Of a stretch of 60,504 nt of DNA, positions 41,827 to 52,090 are shown one piece after another (the first letter of the stretch is position 1; the number at the start of each line of letters is the position of its first letter). Under the pieces are notes generated by a model. The model searched no databases. It worked only from the letters and a program-made list of their open reading frames with translations, and was not told the DNA's origin. Position numbers and translations under genes: made by a program. The DNA comes from CAZAOY01 sp964486925 (GTDB lineage Bacteria > Bacillota > Clostridia > Oscillospirales > Ruminococcaceae), in the NCBI GenBank assembly GCA_964486925.1, contig CAZAOY010000008.1, positions 1-60,504 on the forward strand. The letters are read 5' to 3'.

Positions 41827-43449
41827 GTGAGTTTTTTGCAAGAACGTTTAAAACAAATATTGCAAAGCATTAAAGACCTTAATCAAAAGCTTGCAAAAAA
41901 AACCAAGATGTATATTGTTGCAGGGGTTTTGTTAGTAGTGTTTGTTGCTTTAGGGGCAGTAATCTTTTTAAATAACACGCCTTATTCGACATTGTTTACA
42001 GGACTTACTGAACAGGAAACTACCGAAGTAATGGGTAAATTACAGGAGATGCAGATAGAAACCAAAACATCTCCGGGGGGTACTATCCTTGTTCCTAAGG
42101 ATGCAGAACATTCAGTAAGGGCAAAGCTTGTGTCAGAAGGTTATCCAAAGAGTGGATTTACCTATGACATCGTAACCAGCAATATCGGGCTTATGAGCAC
42201 CGATTCTGAGAAGGAGTACTTTAGGGTTGCGGATCTTCAAGAAAGAATTGCAGCTACTATACGTATGTTTGATAACGTTAAGGACGCGAAGGTTATCATT
42301 GCACTGGGTAAAGAGAAGAAGTATGTGCTTGAGAAGGATAGGGTTGAAAATACCGCTTCGGTTACAGTTATGATGAAGGACGGTGGTTCTCCTACTCCGG
42401 AACAGGTAAAGGGTATTCAAAATTTAACCTCAAGAAGTATACCCGGTGTGTCGATAGATAAGATAGCGATTATCGACGGAAACGGTAGAGATGTTTCAGC
42501 AACAGAGAATATACAGGTATCAGCTACTGCACTAAAGATGGATATTGAAAGACAGTATGATGATACAATGAGAGCTAAAATTTTACATGTTTTGACACCT
42601 TTATACGGTGAAGAAAAACTAAGGGTTGCGGTTACTAACTCTGTAGATATTGACAAAAAGATTAAAGAGCTAATTAACTACCTTCCTACACAGGATAACA
42701 AGGGTGTAATCTCTAAAGAGCAGACTAACTCTGAGAAGGTAACTGACAATGGAGCTAACGGTGGAGTTGCGGGATCTGAATCTAATGCAGATGTGCCAAC
42801 CTACCCAGGGGTTGCGTCTGACGGTAACAATATTATCTTCCAAGATGATAAGTCATATGACTACCTTGTAAGTCAGGTTAAAGAACAGATACAGACCGAC
42901 GCGGCGACCCTGCTAAACACATCTATAGGTATTACCTTAGACGGTATTGACCTAACACAGCAAAAGCTAGATGATTTGAAACGACTGGTTGCTACAGCAG
43001 CAGGGATTAACGTACTTGATGCAACTACTAAGATTGAGGTATTTAGTTCTCCATTCGCACAGCCAGCGCCTCCAGAAGCGTTACCTTGGATCTTTGATTC
43101 TAAGTTTATACCTTACGTTGTAGCGGCAGGCGGAGTGCTTTTAATTGGAGTGATTTTAGGAATTATCGGAATTGTATCCTTAAACAAGAAACGCCGCTTG
43201 ATAGCAGAGCTTGAAGATGCGAAGCTTGAAACTAAGGATGTCAGCCAGATGAGCGAAGAAGAGCTTGAAGCTCTTAGAATTAGAAATCTTCAAAATCTTG
43301 AAGAATTTAAGCTTGGTGCTACTAAGGTTACCACGAGAGAGGATGAGTTGCAAGCAGAGATTACTGCATTTGCCAGTGAAAATCCTGAAATTGCAGCTGG
43401 ACTCCTTAAGACATTGTTAAGGGGAGGGGAAGCAGTTGAGTCCGAGTGA
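41827..43449 (+). CDS. fliF: FliF, MS-ring protein
   Basis: A 540-residue protein with two membrane segments (about residues 28-50 and 437-458), ring-building motif domains between them (PYSTLFTGLTEQE near residue 53), a variable Asn/Gly-rich insert, and a cytoplasmic C-terminal tail that binds FliG. It starts at GTG 41827 or TTG 41836, both near AAAGAGTGAG. Its end overlaps fliG by 14 bases. Confidence 0.95.
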   Translation: MSFLQERLKQILQSIKDLNQKLAKKTKMYIVAGVLLVVFVALGAVIFLNNTPYSTLFTGLTEQETTEVMGKLQEMQIETKTSPGGTILVPKDAEHSVRAKLVSEGYPKSGFTYDIVTSNIGLMSTDSEKEYFRVADLQERIAATIRMFDNVKDAKVIIALGKEKKYVLEKDRVENTASVTVMMKDGGSPTPEQVKGIQNLTSRSIPGVSIDKIAIIDGNGRDVSATENIQVSATALKMDIERQYDDTMRAKILHVLTPLYGEEKLRVAVTNSVDIDKKIKELINYLPTQDNKGVISKEQTNSEKVTDNGANGGVAGSESNADVPTYPGVASDGNNIIFQDDKSYDYLVSQVKEQIQTDAATLLNTSIGITLDGIDLTQQKLDDLKRLVATAAGINVLDATTKIEVFSSPFAQPAPPEALPWIFDSKFIPYVVAAGGVLLIGVILGIIGIVSLNKKRRLIAELEDAKLETKDVSQMSEEELEALRIRNLQNLEEFKLGATKVTTREDELQAEITAFASENPEIAAGLLKTLLRGGEAVESE

Positions 43450-44449
43450 TAAAGTTCTTACCCCCGAACAGAAGGCCGCAATGGTTGTAGTGTCTATCGG
43501 GGCGGACAATGCGTCAAAGATTTATAAATATCTAGGAGACTCCGATCTAGAGAAGCTTACTGTAGAGATAGCAAGGTTATCGAATGTAACACCCGAACAG
43601 CGGGAAGAGACACTTGATGATTTCTACAAGATGTGCTTAACTCAAAAGGTTATTACCGATGGTGGTATTGACTATGCGAGAACTATACTTGAGAAGGCTT
43701 TTGGAGCTAATGCAGCTTCAAGCCTTCTAGAAAGAATAACGAAATCACTACAGGTAAGAAAGTTTGACTTTATTAGAAAGACCGACAGCAAGAACCTGTA
43801 TGCAATAATACAGCATGAAAGGCCTCAGACCATAGCGCTTATACTAGCGTATGCAAGAACCGATCAGGCGGCAGGGGTGATATCCGAGCTTCCTCCAGGA
43901 AAGCAGACTAAGGTTATTGAGGCGATGGCGAAGATTAGTAACGCCTCACCGGATACTATAAAGATAGTGGAAACGATACTTGAGAAGAAGTTTGAGTCTG
44001 TTGTTTCGGTGGACTTTGCACAGCTTGGTGGTGTAGACTACGTTGCTGATGTAATGAACAACGTAGACAGAGCTAATGAGAAGAAGATCTTTGATGATCT
44101 TAGCCAAGTTAATGAAAAGCTGGCTAACGAGATCAGAAAAAGAATGTTTGTATTCGACGATATTATTACCCTTGACAACAGGGCGATACAACGTTTCCTT
44201 ACCGACGTGGATGCGAAGGATCTGGTTTATGCGCTTAAAGGCAGTAACAAAGAGGTTGTTGACATCCTATTTGCTAACATGTCTACACGTAGAAGTGAAG
44301 CTATTAGATCCGACCTTGAAAACACCTTCAATGTTCGTATGCGTGACGTTGATGAAGCTCAACAGAGAATTGTTAACTACATTCGTCATCTTGAAGAAGA
44401 GGGTGAGATCGTAATTAGCAAGGGCGGAAAGGATGAGATAATTGCATAA
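43436..44449 (+). CDS. fliG: FliG, motor switch protein
   Basis: A 337-residue protein with the three FliG domains: the N-terminal FliF-binding helices, the middle domain with the EHPQ-like QHERPQTIALILAY, and the C-terminal torque domain (MFVFDDIITLDNRAIQRFLTDVD). It starts at TTG inside fliF behind AGGGGAGGGG, which points to coupled translation. Confidence 0.96.
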   Translation: MSPSDKVLTPEQKAAMVVVSIGADNASKIYKYLGDSDLEKLTVEIARLSNVTPEQREETLDDFYKMCLTQKVITDGGIDYARTILEKAFGANAASSLLERITKSLQVRKFDFIRKTDSKNLYAIIQHERPQTIALILAYARTDQAAGVISELPPGKQTKVIEAMAKISNASPDTIKIVETILEKKFESVVSVDFAQLGGVDYVADVMNNVDRANEKKIFDDLSQVNEKLANEIRKRMFVFDDIITLDNRAIQRFLTDVDAKDLVYALKGSNKEVVDILFANMSTRRSEAIRSDLENTFNVRMRDVDEAQQRIVNYIRHLEEEGEIVISKGGKDEIIA

Positions 44450-45272
44450 TGTGGTTAGATTATCTAGAAACTCATCGAATGTTAAAAGCTATGCGTATGA
44501 TGAGAATGTGTTTGAGCTTAAGAAGCCAACAGTAAAGCATAAGGCTAATGAGAGCGAGATTAATGAGCCAGAGAAGTTAAAGGATGATGTTAACCCAGAA
44601 GATAACAGAGTACAAGGCTCATCACTTGATAAACGGATACTCTCAAACGCACAGCTTGAGGCACGAGAGATTATAGAAACTGCCAAAAAAGATGCAGAGC
44701 TTAAAGCAAAAGAGATAATCGAAAATGCGATGAAGGAAGCTGTATCCATTAGGGATGAGGCGGCGAAGGAAGGCTATGAGCAGGGTGCACAGGTAGGCAG
44801 GGATGAGGCATTTGCAGAGAATGACGTAATCTTTAAGGAACAGATAAAGGTTTTGCTTAACAAGGTTAAAGAAGATATAATCGCGATACAAGAGCAAAAG
44901 GATTCAATCCTTCGTTCCCAGATGGATGATCTAAGAGATCTTACTATTGCAATTGCAGAAAAGGTAATAAATGTAAGTTTGAAGTCAAGCGGCGAGATCA
45001 TTGAGAAGATGATTATGGCGGCGACTGAAAAGAGCAAGAGTGCTCAATGGGCAAAGCTTTATATCGCACAGTGTGACTGGGAGCTTGCAATTAAGACCGA
45101 TGTACAGGTGCTAAATGCACTTAAACGGGTAACAGATACTGTAAAGCTAGAGATTATGGAGGATAAGGAAGCAGGGACTTGTATCATTGAGTTTCCTGAC
45201 CAGATAATCGACGCCAGCGTTGACACGCAGCTTAGCCAGATAAAGATGCTACTTGATAAACAGAGTAGATAA
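44442..45272 (+). CDS. fliH: FliH, regulator of the export ATPase
   Basis: A 276-residue protein with a long charged coiled coil (about 70-140, rich in Glu/Lys/Ala) and a FliH/V-ATPase-E-like C-terminal domain. It forms the peripheral stalk for FliI. It starts at TTG 44442 overlapping fliG by eight bases; GTG 44451 is possible. Confidence 0.92.
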   Translation: MHNVVRLSRNSSNVKSYAYDENVFELKKPTVKHKANESEINEPEKLKDDVNPEDNRVQGSSLDKRILSNAQLEAREIIETAKKDAELKAKEIIENAMKEAVSIRDEAAKEGYEQGAQVGRDEAFAENDVIFKEQIKVLLNKVKEDIIAIQEQKDSILRSQMDDLRDLTIAIAEKVINVSLKSSGEIIEKMIMAATEKSKSAQWAKLYIAQCDWELAIKTDVQVLNALKRVTDTVKLEIMEDKEAGTCIIEFPDQIIDASVDTQLSQIKMLLDKQSR

Positions 45273-45293
45273 AGGGTTAGTAAGGGAAGTATT

Positions 45294-46598
45294 ATGCAGT
45301 TAAGTGAGATGAAGCATTTCATTCAAAACGCAGAAACCGCAAGCTACATAGGTAAGATCGAGAACGTAATCGGTATGACTATCGAAGCAACTGGTGTAAA
45401 GGCTGCAATAGGTGATATCAACACCATATCTACCCAAGGCGGAAAAAAGAGTATCCTGTCGGAGGTTGTAGGGTTTAAGGAGGATAAGATTATCCTAATG
45501 CCATACGAAACGCCAAAAGGTATCTCAGCGGGAAGCTTTGTTCATAACACCCATCAGCATCTAATGGTTCCTGTTGGTGATTTTCTAAAAGGTCGGGTAA
45601 TCGATGTTATGGGAAATCCTATTGACGGTATGGGCGAGTTTGATGTTAAGACGCACTACTCGGTGGATAATGAATATATAAATCCGCTTTCAAGACCGCC
45701 TATAAGAGAACAGCTTGATTTTGGAATAAAGGCAATTGATGGAACTTTAAGCATAGGTAAGGGACAAAGGGTTGGGATCTTTGCCGGAAGTGGTGTGGGT
45801 AAGAGTACTCTAATGGGTATGATAGCCCGACAGGTGAAGGCAGACATCAACATAATTGCACTGGTTGGAGAACGTGGAAGAGAGGTTAGGGAGTTTTTGG
45901 AGAACGACCTCGGTCCTGATGGACTGGAGCGTTCGGTGGTAGTGGTTGCTACCTCGGATCAGTCCTCCATGCTTCGTATGAAGTGTCCTCTTGTGGCAAC
46001 GACTATAGCGGAGTACTTTAAGGATCAAGGTGCCGATGTACTATTGATGATGGACTCACTTACAAGGTTTGCTATGGCACAGCGTGAGATTGGGCTTGCA
46101 GTTGGAGAACCGCCGGTATCGAGGGGGTACACCCCATCTATATACGCAGAACTCCCTAAGCTGCTAGAACGTAGTGGGAACTTTGAGAAGGGTTCGATAA
46201 CAGGGGTATATACAGTACTTGTTGAAGGTGACGACACAAACGAGCCTATATCCGACACCGTTCGTGGTATACTGGATGGACATATAGTGTTATCAAGAAA
46301 GATAGCGGCACGAAATCACTTTCCTGCGATTGATGTAAGTAGCAGTATCTCACGTCTAATGTCACTTATTGTACCAGATGATCACAAGCAGGCGGCTTCA
46401 AAGCTTAGGGATTACCTAAGCGTATACGAGCAGAACTTTGACCTTATATCGATAGGTGCTTATAAATCGGGATCAAACGCAAGGTTAGATAAGGCAATTG
46501 AGAAGATAGATCAGATTAACGAATTTTTAAAACAGGATATACACGCAACATACAGCCGAGATGAAGTAGTACAGATGTTAAAAAGCGTTGTTAGCTGA
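45294..46598 (+). CDS. fliI: FliI, flagellar export ATPase
   Basis: A 434-residue F1-beta-like ATPase with Walker A GSGVGKST (165-172), Walker B LLMMDSLTRFA and RGYTPSIYAELPKLLERSG of type III export ATPases. It supports unfolding and delivery of flagellar export substrates. The ATG follows AAGGGAAG. Confidence 0.96.
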   Translation: MQLSEMKHFIQNAETASYIGKIENVIGMTIEATGVKAAIGDINTISTQGGKKSILSEVVGFKEDKIILMPYETPKGISAGSFVHNTHQHLMVPVGDFLKGRVIDVMGNPIDGMGEFDVKTHYSVDNEYINPLSRPPIREQLDFGIKAIDGTLSIGKGQRVGIFAGSGVGKSTLMGMIARQVKADINIIALVGERGREVREFLENDLGPDGLERSVVVVATSDQSSMLRMKCPLVATTIAEYFKDQGADVLLMMDSLTRFAMAQREIGLAVGEPPVSRGYTPSIYAELPKLLERSGNFEKGSITGVYTVLVEGDDTNEPISDTVRGILDGHIVLSRKIAARNHFPAIDVSSSISRLMSLIVPDDHKQAASKLRDYLSVYEQNFDLISIGAYKSGSNARLDKAIEKIDQINEFLKQDIHATYSRDEVVQMLKSVVS

Positions 46599-46653
46599 TA
46601 AAGATATATCTTATTGACAGAATAACACACCTTGTGTTGGAGGGATGGTTGAA

Positions 46654-47097
46654 TTGAAAAAATTTTCCTTTTCGCTGGATGCGGTGCACAAGTTTAAGTC
46701 ACAGATACTCGATAGCTTACAGAATGAACTTGCTATTATCGTATCACAGGTTAAGAAAAAACAAAAAGAAATAGATGGTAAAAAAGCATTGGTTGCTAAC
46801 GTTAATCAAGAATTTGTCGATAAGAGTAAAGGTGGCATTAACGTCCTAGAGATAAGCTACTACAAGGCTTACATAAAAAGGCTTGAGCGAGAGCTAGAGG
46901 CTGACTATGAAAAGCTAGAGGAACTAATTGAGCTAGAGCAGGAGAAGAAGGACGAGGTTATCGAAGCAAAAAAAGAAAATCTTTCGCTTGATAAGTTAAA
47001 AGAAAAGCGTCTTGATGAATATAATACTATGGTAGCAAAGAGTGAAGAGCTTGTAGTTGAAGAATTTGTAGTAAATAGTATGTCCGCTCAGCGGTAG
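46654..47097 (+). CDS. fliJ: FliJ, export chaperone-escort/stalk protein
   Basis: About 147 residues, almost entirely coiled coil, with the FliJ N-terminus MKKFSFSLDAVHKFK. TTG 46654 lies nine bases after GGAGGG and gives the family's usual first residues; the ATG at 46645 touches that site. It rotates within the FliI ring. Confidence 0.9.
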   Translation: MKKFSFSLDAVHKFKSQILDSLQNELAIIVSQVKKKQKEIDGKKALVANVNQEFVDKSKGGINVLEISYYKAYIKRLERELEADYEKLEELIELEQEKKDEVIEAKKENLSLDKLKEKRLDEYNTMVAKSEELVVEEFVVNSMSAQR

Positions 47098-47133
47098 TAA
47101 TATAGTAATTTACCTTGAAGGGAGGTGAGAAAG

Positions 47134-48525
47134 ATGAGAGCAGAGAACAGAGCAGTAGGTAATAAGTTGGACTTTTTAGTGGGATCACAGGGTAGGAATA
47201 GTACAAAGGACAGCAATGCTGATAACACGCTAAGCTTTGACAAGCTTGTAATGCGAGCTATGGATAACAATGATGATAATCAGATTGAATCTAAGTCAAG
47301 ATCAGTACCTTCCGATAAAGAACGCAGCGTTAGTAGGTCGAGTGATATAGGATCTAACGACAACAAGGTAGGTTCTACAAAGGAAACCGAAGCGGCGGCA
47401 CAGGTACTTATAGCGCAGTCACAGGTACCGGTTGTAGTTGTAAACATACCACAGGCTTCTAGTTCAGACAGTAGTACTGTCGGCGGGGTTGACGCAGTGG
47501 ATAGCATGAACGGTGGTTCAGGTGCTGGACTTAGCGCACTGATAACAAATCAGAATGCGGATACCGTAGCAGGTATGGTAGCTGGTGAGTTAGGTAGTGT
47601 GGAGGGTGATACATTAGTGGATCTTATGGCTAGCGATAACAACGGCTTAATGGGTAGCACGCTAGTACAGGATACAGAGCAGGTGGTTATCTCTAAGGAA
47701 GCGATTGTTAGCGAGGCTCTTGCCGGTACATTAGGTGAGAAGTCAGACGAGATTAAAGGTGACGGTCAAAGCGTAGATAGTTTACAGGATGATATTATTA
47801 AGCCTTTAGACACAGCGATTAAACCGACACAAACTGTGGAGGATGGAAGTGGCAAGAACGCTGATATGTCAGCTACTAACGGTCAAGTTTTAACTGGTGC
47901 AACAACGCTAGATCAGACTAACGAAGTAGTAATGGATGATCAAGGTATTGCATATGAAAGTGTAGTTGCAGACACCACACAGACAGTAAACACCGATAGC
48001 GAATCAGAATACGATCTTACTACAGTTATTAACAGCGATGTAAGAGGTATTAAATCACTGGATATGGATAATGTAAACATTAAGGTTGCAGAAGCATACG
48101 AGGTGGATCAAGAGATATTTACTAATGAGATCTCGAACGAGATTATCTTAAAGGCGAATGAAAAGGTTAATGAGTTTCATATCGATCTAAACCCTAAGCA
48201 TTTAGGAAGGATCACCATTAAGATGGTTTTTGAAGCAGGTCAAACAATAGTAAGTATGAACTGTGCTAATGCTAAGACACAAAGCTTGTTAGCGGCAAAC
48301 GCAGAGGGTATTAGAGCTATTATCCAGTCTAATGTGGGAACGCAAACGGTAGTAACCGTAAGCAATGAGCAACAACCTACAGACTACAGAGGTAGTGAGG
48401 ATCAAGCAAACCGAAACAGGCAAAGCCATCCTGACAGTCAACAGCAGGAGCAAAAGCAGACTTCACATGATGAAAGCGTGACATTTATTAATAGACTAAG
48501 ATTAGGATTAATTAACCTAGGTTAG
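47134..48525 (+). CDS. fliK: FliK, hook-length control protein
   Basis: About 463 residues: a long, poorly conserved, Ser/Asp/Val-rich and probably disordered N-terminal region, then the Flg_hook C-terminal domain (EKVNEFHIDLNPKHLGRITIKMVFEAGQTIVSM; about 350-440) and a Gln-rich tail. It measures the hook and switches FlhB specificity. ATG 47134 is eight bases after GGAGG. Confidence 0.9.
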   Translation: MRAENRAVGNKLDFLVGSQGRNSTKDSNADNTLSFDKLVMRAMDNNDDNQIESKSRSVPSDKERSVSRSSDIGSNDNKVGSTKETEAAAQVLIAQSQVPVVVVNIPQASSSDSSTVGGVDAVDSMNGGSGAGLSALITNQNADTVAGMVAGELGSVEGDTLVDLMASDNNGLMGSTLVQDTEQVVISKEAIVSEALAGTLGEKSDEIKGDGQSVDSLQDDIIKPLDTAIKPTQTVEDGSGKNADMSATNGQVLTGATTLDQTNEVVMDDQGIAYESVVADTTQTVNTDSESEYDLTTVINSDVRGIKSLDMDNVNIKVAEAYEVDQEIFTNEISNEIILKANEKVNEFHIDLNPKHLGRITIKMVFEAGQTIVSMNCANAKTQSLLAANAEGIRAIIQSNVGTQTVVTVSNEQQPTDYRGSEDQANRNRQSHPDSQQQEQKQTSHDESVTFINRLRLGLINLG

Positions 48526-48547
48526 TGTGTTAAGTGAAAGGAGAAAC

Positions 48548-49105
48548 ATGGCAGTAGATAGCATTAACAATTCATGGGGATATGGATCAGCGCAGAATAC
48601 AATTAAAGAGGCTGGACTAGAAAAAACCATAAAAAAAGTTAATCCGAATGATACAGGTGTTAGCGTAGACAGTTTCTTGCAACTGCTAGCGGCACAGCTA
48701 CAGAATCAAGACATGATGAACCCAATGAAGGACAGTGATTTTATGCAGCAGATTGCTTCATTTACTTCACTTCAAGCTATGCAAAACGTAGACCAGTCGG
48801 TTCAGATAACTAACCAGATAAGCAGTACAGCATACTCACTAAGCTTAGTAGGTAAGGAAGTTGTTGCGGCAGGATTAGACAGCAAAGGCGAACTAGTTAA
48901 GACCGAAGGGGTTGTAACGGGTGTGAGCTTGTACCAAGGTCAACCGGTGTTCTACATTGGCGATAAAGGATTCTACATCTCGCAGTTGATGTCTGTTGGT
49001 AAAGTACCTGTTAAACCAGAGGGTGGTACAGATGGAGCCGGTGGATCAGATGATAAGGATCAAACAGGTGGTACTAATGGCACAGAGGGTGGTAGCAAAG
49101 ATTAG
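48548..49105 (+). CDS. flgD: FlgD, hook scaffold (cap) protein
   Basis: About 185 residues with the FlgD N-terminal motif SVDSFLQLLAAQLQNQDMMNPMKDSDFMQQIASFTSLQAMQN. The C-terminus is short and ends in a Gly/Asp-rich tail of about 30 residues instead of full Ig-like domains. ATG 48548 is preceded by AAAGGAGA. It guides hook polymerisation. Confidence 0.93.
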   Translation: MAVDSINNSWGYGSAQNTIKEAGLEKTIKKVNPNDTGVSVDSFLQLLAAQLQNQDMMNPMKDSDFMQQIASFTSLQAMQNVDQSVQITNQISSTAYSLSLVGKEVVAAGLDSKGELVKTEGVVTGVSLYQGQPVFYIGDKGFYISQLMSVGKVPVKPEGGTDGAGGSDDKDQTGGTNGTEGGSKD

Positions 49106-49169
49106 TAATTACTACTTGTAAAGCTAAAAACCGCTAAGTGCATAAAATAAGTGTAAAGGAAGACACGAT

Positions 49170-49556
49170 ATGCCGACTATTGATAATAGTATGATAAACA
49201 GTCAGATAGGCAAGGTAGGGAACAACCTTAACTCTCCTATGCGAAGGATAAGCGAGGGAGCTGACTTTCAAAAATTACTGGATGAGAGGCTACAAAAGAG
49301 TAGTGAGCTACAGTTTTCAAAGCACGCACAGCAAAGAGTTGTCCAAAGAGGAATTGAGATTACACCTACACTTTTAAATCAGTTGGGTGATGCAGTTTCA
49401 AAGGCTCGGGCAAAGGGAGCGAAGGATGTTGTAATTATTAACAGCACCAGTGCATTTATAGTAAACGTTCCAAGCAATAAGGTAGTTACCACAATGGTGG
49501 GTGACGAATTAAAAGACAATATATTTACAAACATTGATAGCGCTGTACTAATATAG
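49170..49556 (+). CDS. flagellar operon protein, TIGR02530 family
   Basis: A 128-residue protein with the family block LQFSKHAQQRVVQRGIEITPTLLNQLGDAV and FIVNVPSNKVVTTM. It is found between flgD and flgE in many Firmicutes fla operons; its role is unknown. The ATG is preceded by AAGGAAG. Confidence 0.85.
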   Translation: MPTIDNSMINSQIGKVGNNLNSPMRRISEGADFQKLLDERLQKSSELQFSKHAQQRVVQRGIEITPTLLNQLGDAVSKARAKGAKDVVIINSTSAFIVNVPSNKVVTTMVGDELKDNIFTNIDSAVLI

Positions 49557-49676
49557 CTGGACCTTCGGGGGGCTAGGGAATTATCTGAATGATAATCCAA
49601 AGGGTTGAGTATATTGCACTAGACTTTGTGTAGTATACACAGACCACAGCGTACATAAAAGAAGGAGAATTTAATA

Positions 49677-50741
49677 ATGGTAAGATCTATGTTTTCAGGA
49701 GTAGCAGGACTACGTGCACATCAAACTAAAATGGACGTTATCGGTAACAACATCGCAAACGTAAATACATACGGATTTAAAGCAGGTAGAGTAACGTTTA
49801 AGGATTCGTTCTATCAAACACTATCAGGATCAAGCGCCGCAGGCGGTAGCTTTGGTGGTGGTAACGCTTCCCAGATCGGTTACGGTTCACAGGTAAACTC
49901 CATCGACGTACTACATACAAACGGCGGGTTTGCACCAACCGATGACCCAGCAGATATCATGATTACCGGATCTGGATACTTCCTAGTAGGGCCACTAATG
50001 GAGGGCGGACTTAACCCTAACAATGGTGATGTTTCAAAGCTACAGCTAACAAGAGTTGGTATCTTTAGATTTGACGGTTCAGGCAATCTTGTTGACCCTA
50101 ACAGAAATCTAGTGTATGGGTTTAAAGGATATAGCTCAGGCGATAAATTAGCAGATCTGCCTACAAACGGAGTATTTACCACATCTGATGGCACAAACTT
50201 TAAGGTAGCTGGTAATACAATTACCAAATGTAATGCAGATGGTACTCCTGCAGCAACAGCATTTACCCAACCTGAAATAGATAAGATTATAGAAACAGAT
50301 ACTACTGTAACCCCAAGTGTAGTAAAGCTAAAGGTAGCGGTTACCGATCAGACACAGGTTGTGCCTATTAAGATGCCTACAGGCAAAAAAGTAAACAGTA
50401 TATCCTATGGTAAAGACGGTACAATTACAGCGATTGATGAAGATGAAAGAGTTATCACAATCGGAAGAATAGCTGTTGCAAACGTTCCAAACCCTAGCGC
50501 ACTAGAGATGATCCAAAGCTCATACTACCGTGCAAAGGATAATACAGGTATAGTAACAGCACATACCGCAGGTGAGGGTACTACTGGTCAGATCCAGTCA
50601 GGCGGTCTTGAGATGGCAAACGTTGACCTTTCAAAGGAATTTACCGAGATGATCACCACCCAAAGAGGATTCCAAGCTAACACAAGAATTATCACAGTAA
50701 GTGATGAGATGCTACAAGAGCTAGTTAACCTAAAAAGATAA
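49677..50741 (+). CDS. flgE: FlgE, hook protein
   Basis: A 354-residue FlgE/F/G-type protein with the N-terminal SMFSGVAGLRAHQTKMDVIGNNIANVNTYGFK and the C-terminal QSGGLEMANVDLSKEFTEMITTQRGFQANTRIITVSDEMLQELVNLKR. Its place after flgD points to the hook protein rather than FlgG. The ATG has AGAAGGAGAA upstream. Confidence 0.93.
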   Translation: MVRSMFSGVAGLRAHQTKMDVIGNNIANVNTYGFKAGRVTFKDSFYQTLSGSSAAGGSFGGGNASQIGYGSQVNSIDVLHTNGGFAPTDDPADIMITGSGYFLVGPLMEGGLNPNNGDVSKLQLTRVGIFRFDGSGNLVDPNRNLVYGFKGYSSGDKLADLPTNGVFTTSDGTNFKVAGNTITKCNADGTPAATAFTQPEIDKIIETDTTVTPSVVKLKVAVTDQTQVVPIKMPTGKKVNSISYGKDGTITAIDEDERVITIGRIAVANVPNPSALEMIQSSYYRAKDNTGIVTAHTAGEGTTGQIQSGGLEMANVDLSKEFTEMITTQRGFQANTRIITVSDEMLQELVNLKR

Positions 50742-50857
50742 TAGCTTTACATTTAATAGTGTAGCATGAAATAGCGTAAGAAATGCACGGGTATAGGCGG
50801 GGTTTTCCCTGTCTATACACTGTGTGTTTATAGGAAATATTTGAAAGGTGTATTTTT

Positions 50858-51079
50858 ATGGTAAAATTGACCAAAATAAGTGGAGAGGTTATAGTTATTA
50901 ACTGTAGTCATATCGAGCTTATTGAGATAATTCCCGAATCAAAGGTGGTCATGAACAGCGGTTTATTTTACATTGTAAGAGAGAGTGTAGATGAGATTAT
51001 CTCAAGGGTAGTGGAGTTTAAAGCTAGGATACTGGCTTTTGAAAAGAATGTTATTTCAAAGGATAACAGGGACATATAG
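50858..51079 (+). CDS. flbD: FlbD family protein (SwrD-like)
   Basis: A 73-residue protein of the FlbD family (KLTKISGEVIVINCSHIELIEIIPESKVVMNSG). It lies between flgE and motA as in many Firmicutes. B. subtilis SwrD supports motor torque. The ATG follows AAAGGTG. Confidence 0.9.
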   Translation: MVKLTKISGEVIVINCSHIELIEIIPESKVVMNSGLFYIVRESVDEIISRVVEFKARILAFEKNVISKDNRDI

Positions 51080-51147
51080 CTACTGGTAAATAAAAATAAG
51101 ATATAATAATAAGATATGTACAAGTATATTAGATGTGAGGGTAGGAT

Positions 51148-51975
51148 ATGGACGTTTCAACGTTTTTAGGTATGATAATTACCTTTGGGTTAATAGTATT
51201 CGGGATAATTTCGGGTAAGACTGGTGTATCTCTGGATAAGATGATCAACTTTTTTGATCCAGCTAGTATATACATTACGGTAGGGGGAACATTCGCAATA
51301 CTTATTTCGTGTTACCCGTTTTCGACTTTATTAAAGATTCCCTCGCACTTTGCAATTCTATTGGGGTTAAAGAAGAACAACCCGATAATATGGATTGATA
51401 AGATAGCTGAATATGCGCTAATGGCAAGAAAGAATGGATTATTGGTACTTGAAGAAAAGGCTAATGAGGAAACCGACCCTTTCTTTAAGAGTGGAATAAT
51501 GCTAATAGTGGATGCAGTTGACGCAGATAAGGCAAGAGCGAGGTTAGAGAGTGATATAATGTGCCTTAACGATAGGCATGAAGAATCGGTTGGATTCTAT
51601 GAAAAGGGTGCCGCAATTGGTCCTGCTATGGGGATGATAGGTACGCTTGTTGGGCTTGTAAACATGCTTAAGGGGATGGATATGAGTGGTTCAGGTGGTG
51701 GTAGCACTATAGGTCAAGATATGTCAGTTGCACTTATCACCACATTTTATGGATCGGTTCTTGCGAATGTAATATTTACACCGATTGCAAATAAATTAAA
51801 GGTTAGAAATCAAGAGGAGTTACTCTGTAAGCAGATAATACTAGAGGGTGTGTTATCTATTCAAGCAGGTGAAAACCCTAAATATATAAAGGAAAAATTA
51901 TTAGCTTATCTTCCTCAAAAGGAAAGAGATAAGAAAGAAAAGGCGGATGAGAATGCGCCTAAGGGAGATCAATAG
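51148..51975 (+). CDS. motA: MotA, stator proton-channel subunit
   Basis: A 275-residue protein with four membrane segments, two near the N-terminus and two near 150-210 (AAIGPAMGMIGTLVGLVNMLKGM, and ALITTFYGSVLANVIFTP). The charged cytoplasmic loop carries the torque residues. It has a Lys/Glu-rich C-terminal tail. Confidence 0.95.
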   Translation: MDVSTFLGMIITFGLIVFGIISGKTGVSLDKMINFFDPASIYITVGGTFAILISCYPFSTLLKIPSHFAILLGLKKNNPIIWIDKIAEYALMARKNGLLVLEEKANEETDPFFKSGIMLIVDAVDADKARARLESDIMCLNDRHEESVGFYEKGAAIGPAMGMIGTLVGLVNMLKGMDMSGSGGGSTIGQDMSVALITTFYGSVLANVIFTPIANKLKVRNQEELLCKQIILEGVLSIQAGENPKYIKEKLLAYLPQKERDKKEKADENAPKGDQ

Positions 51976-52090
51976 TTTGAAGCGGACAGTACTATGCCGC
52001 ATAGTTATAAAGACCCTATATTTATTGTAAAGGAGGGTTAGGGTATTGTGCAGTAGAAGCATGTAGTTTACTGAAATAATACCGATATAG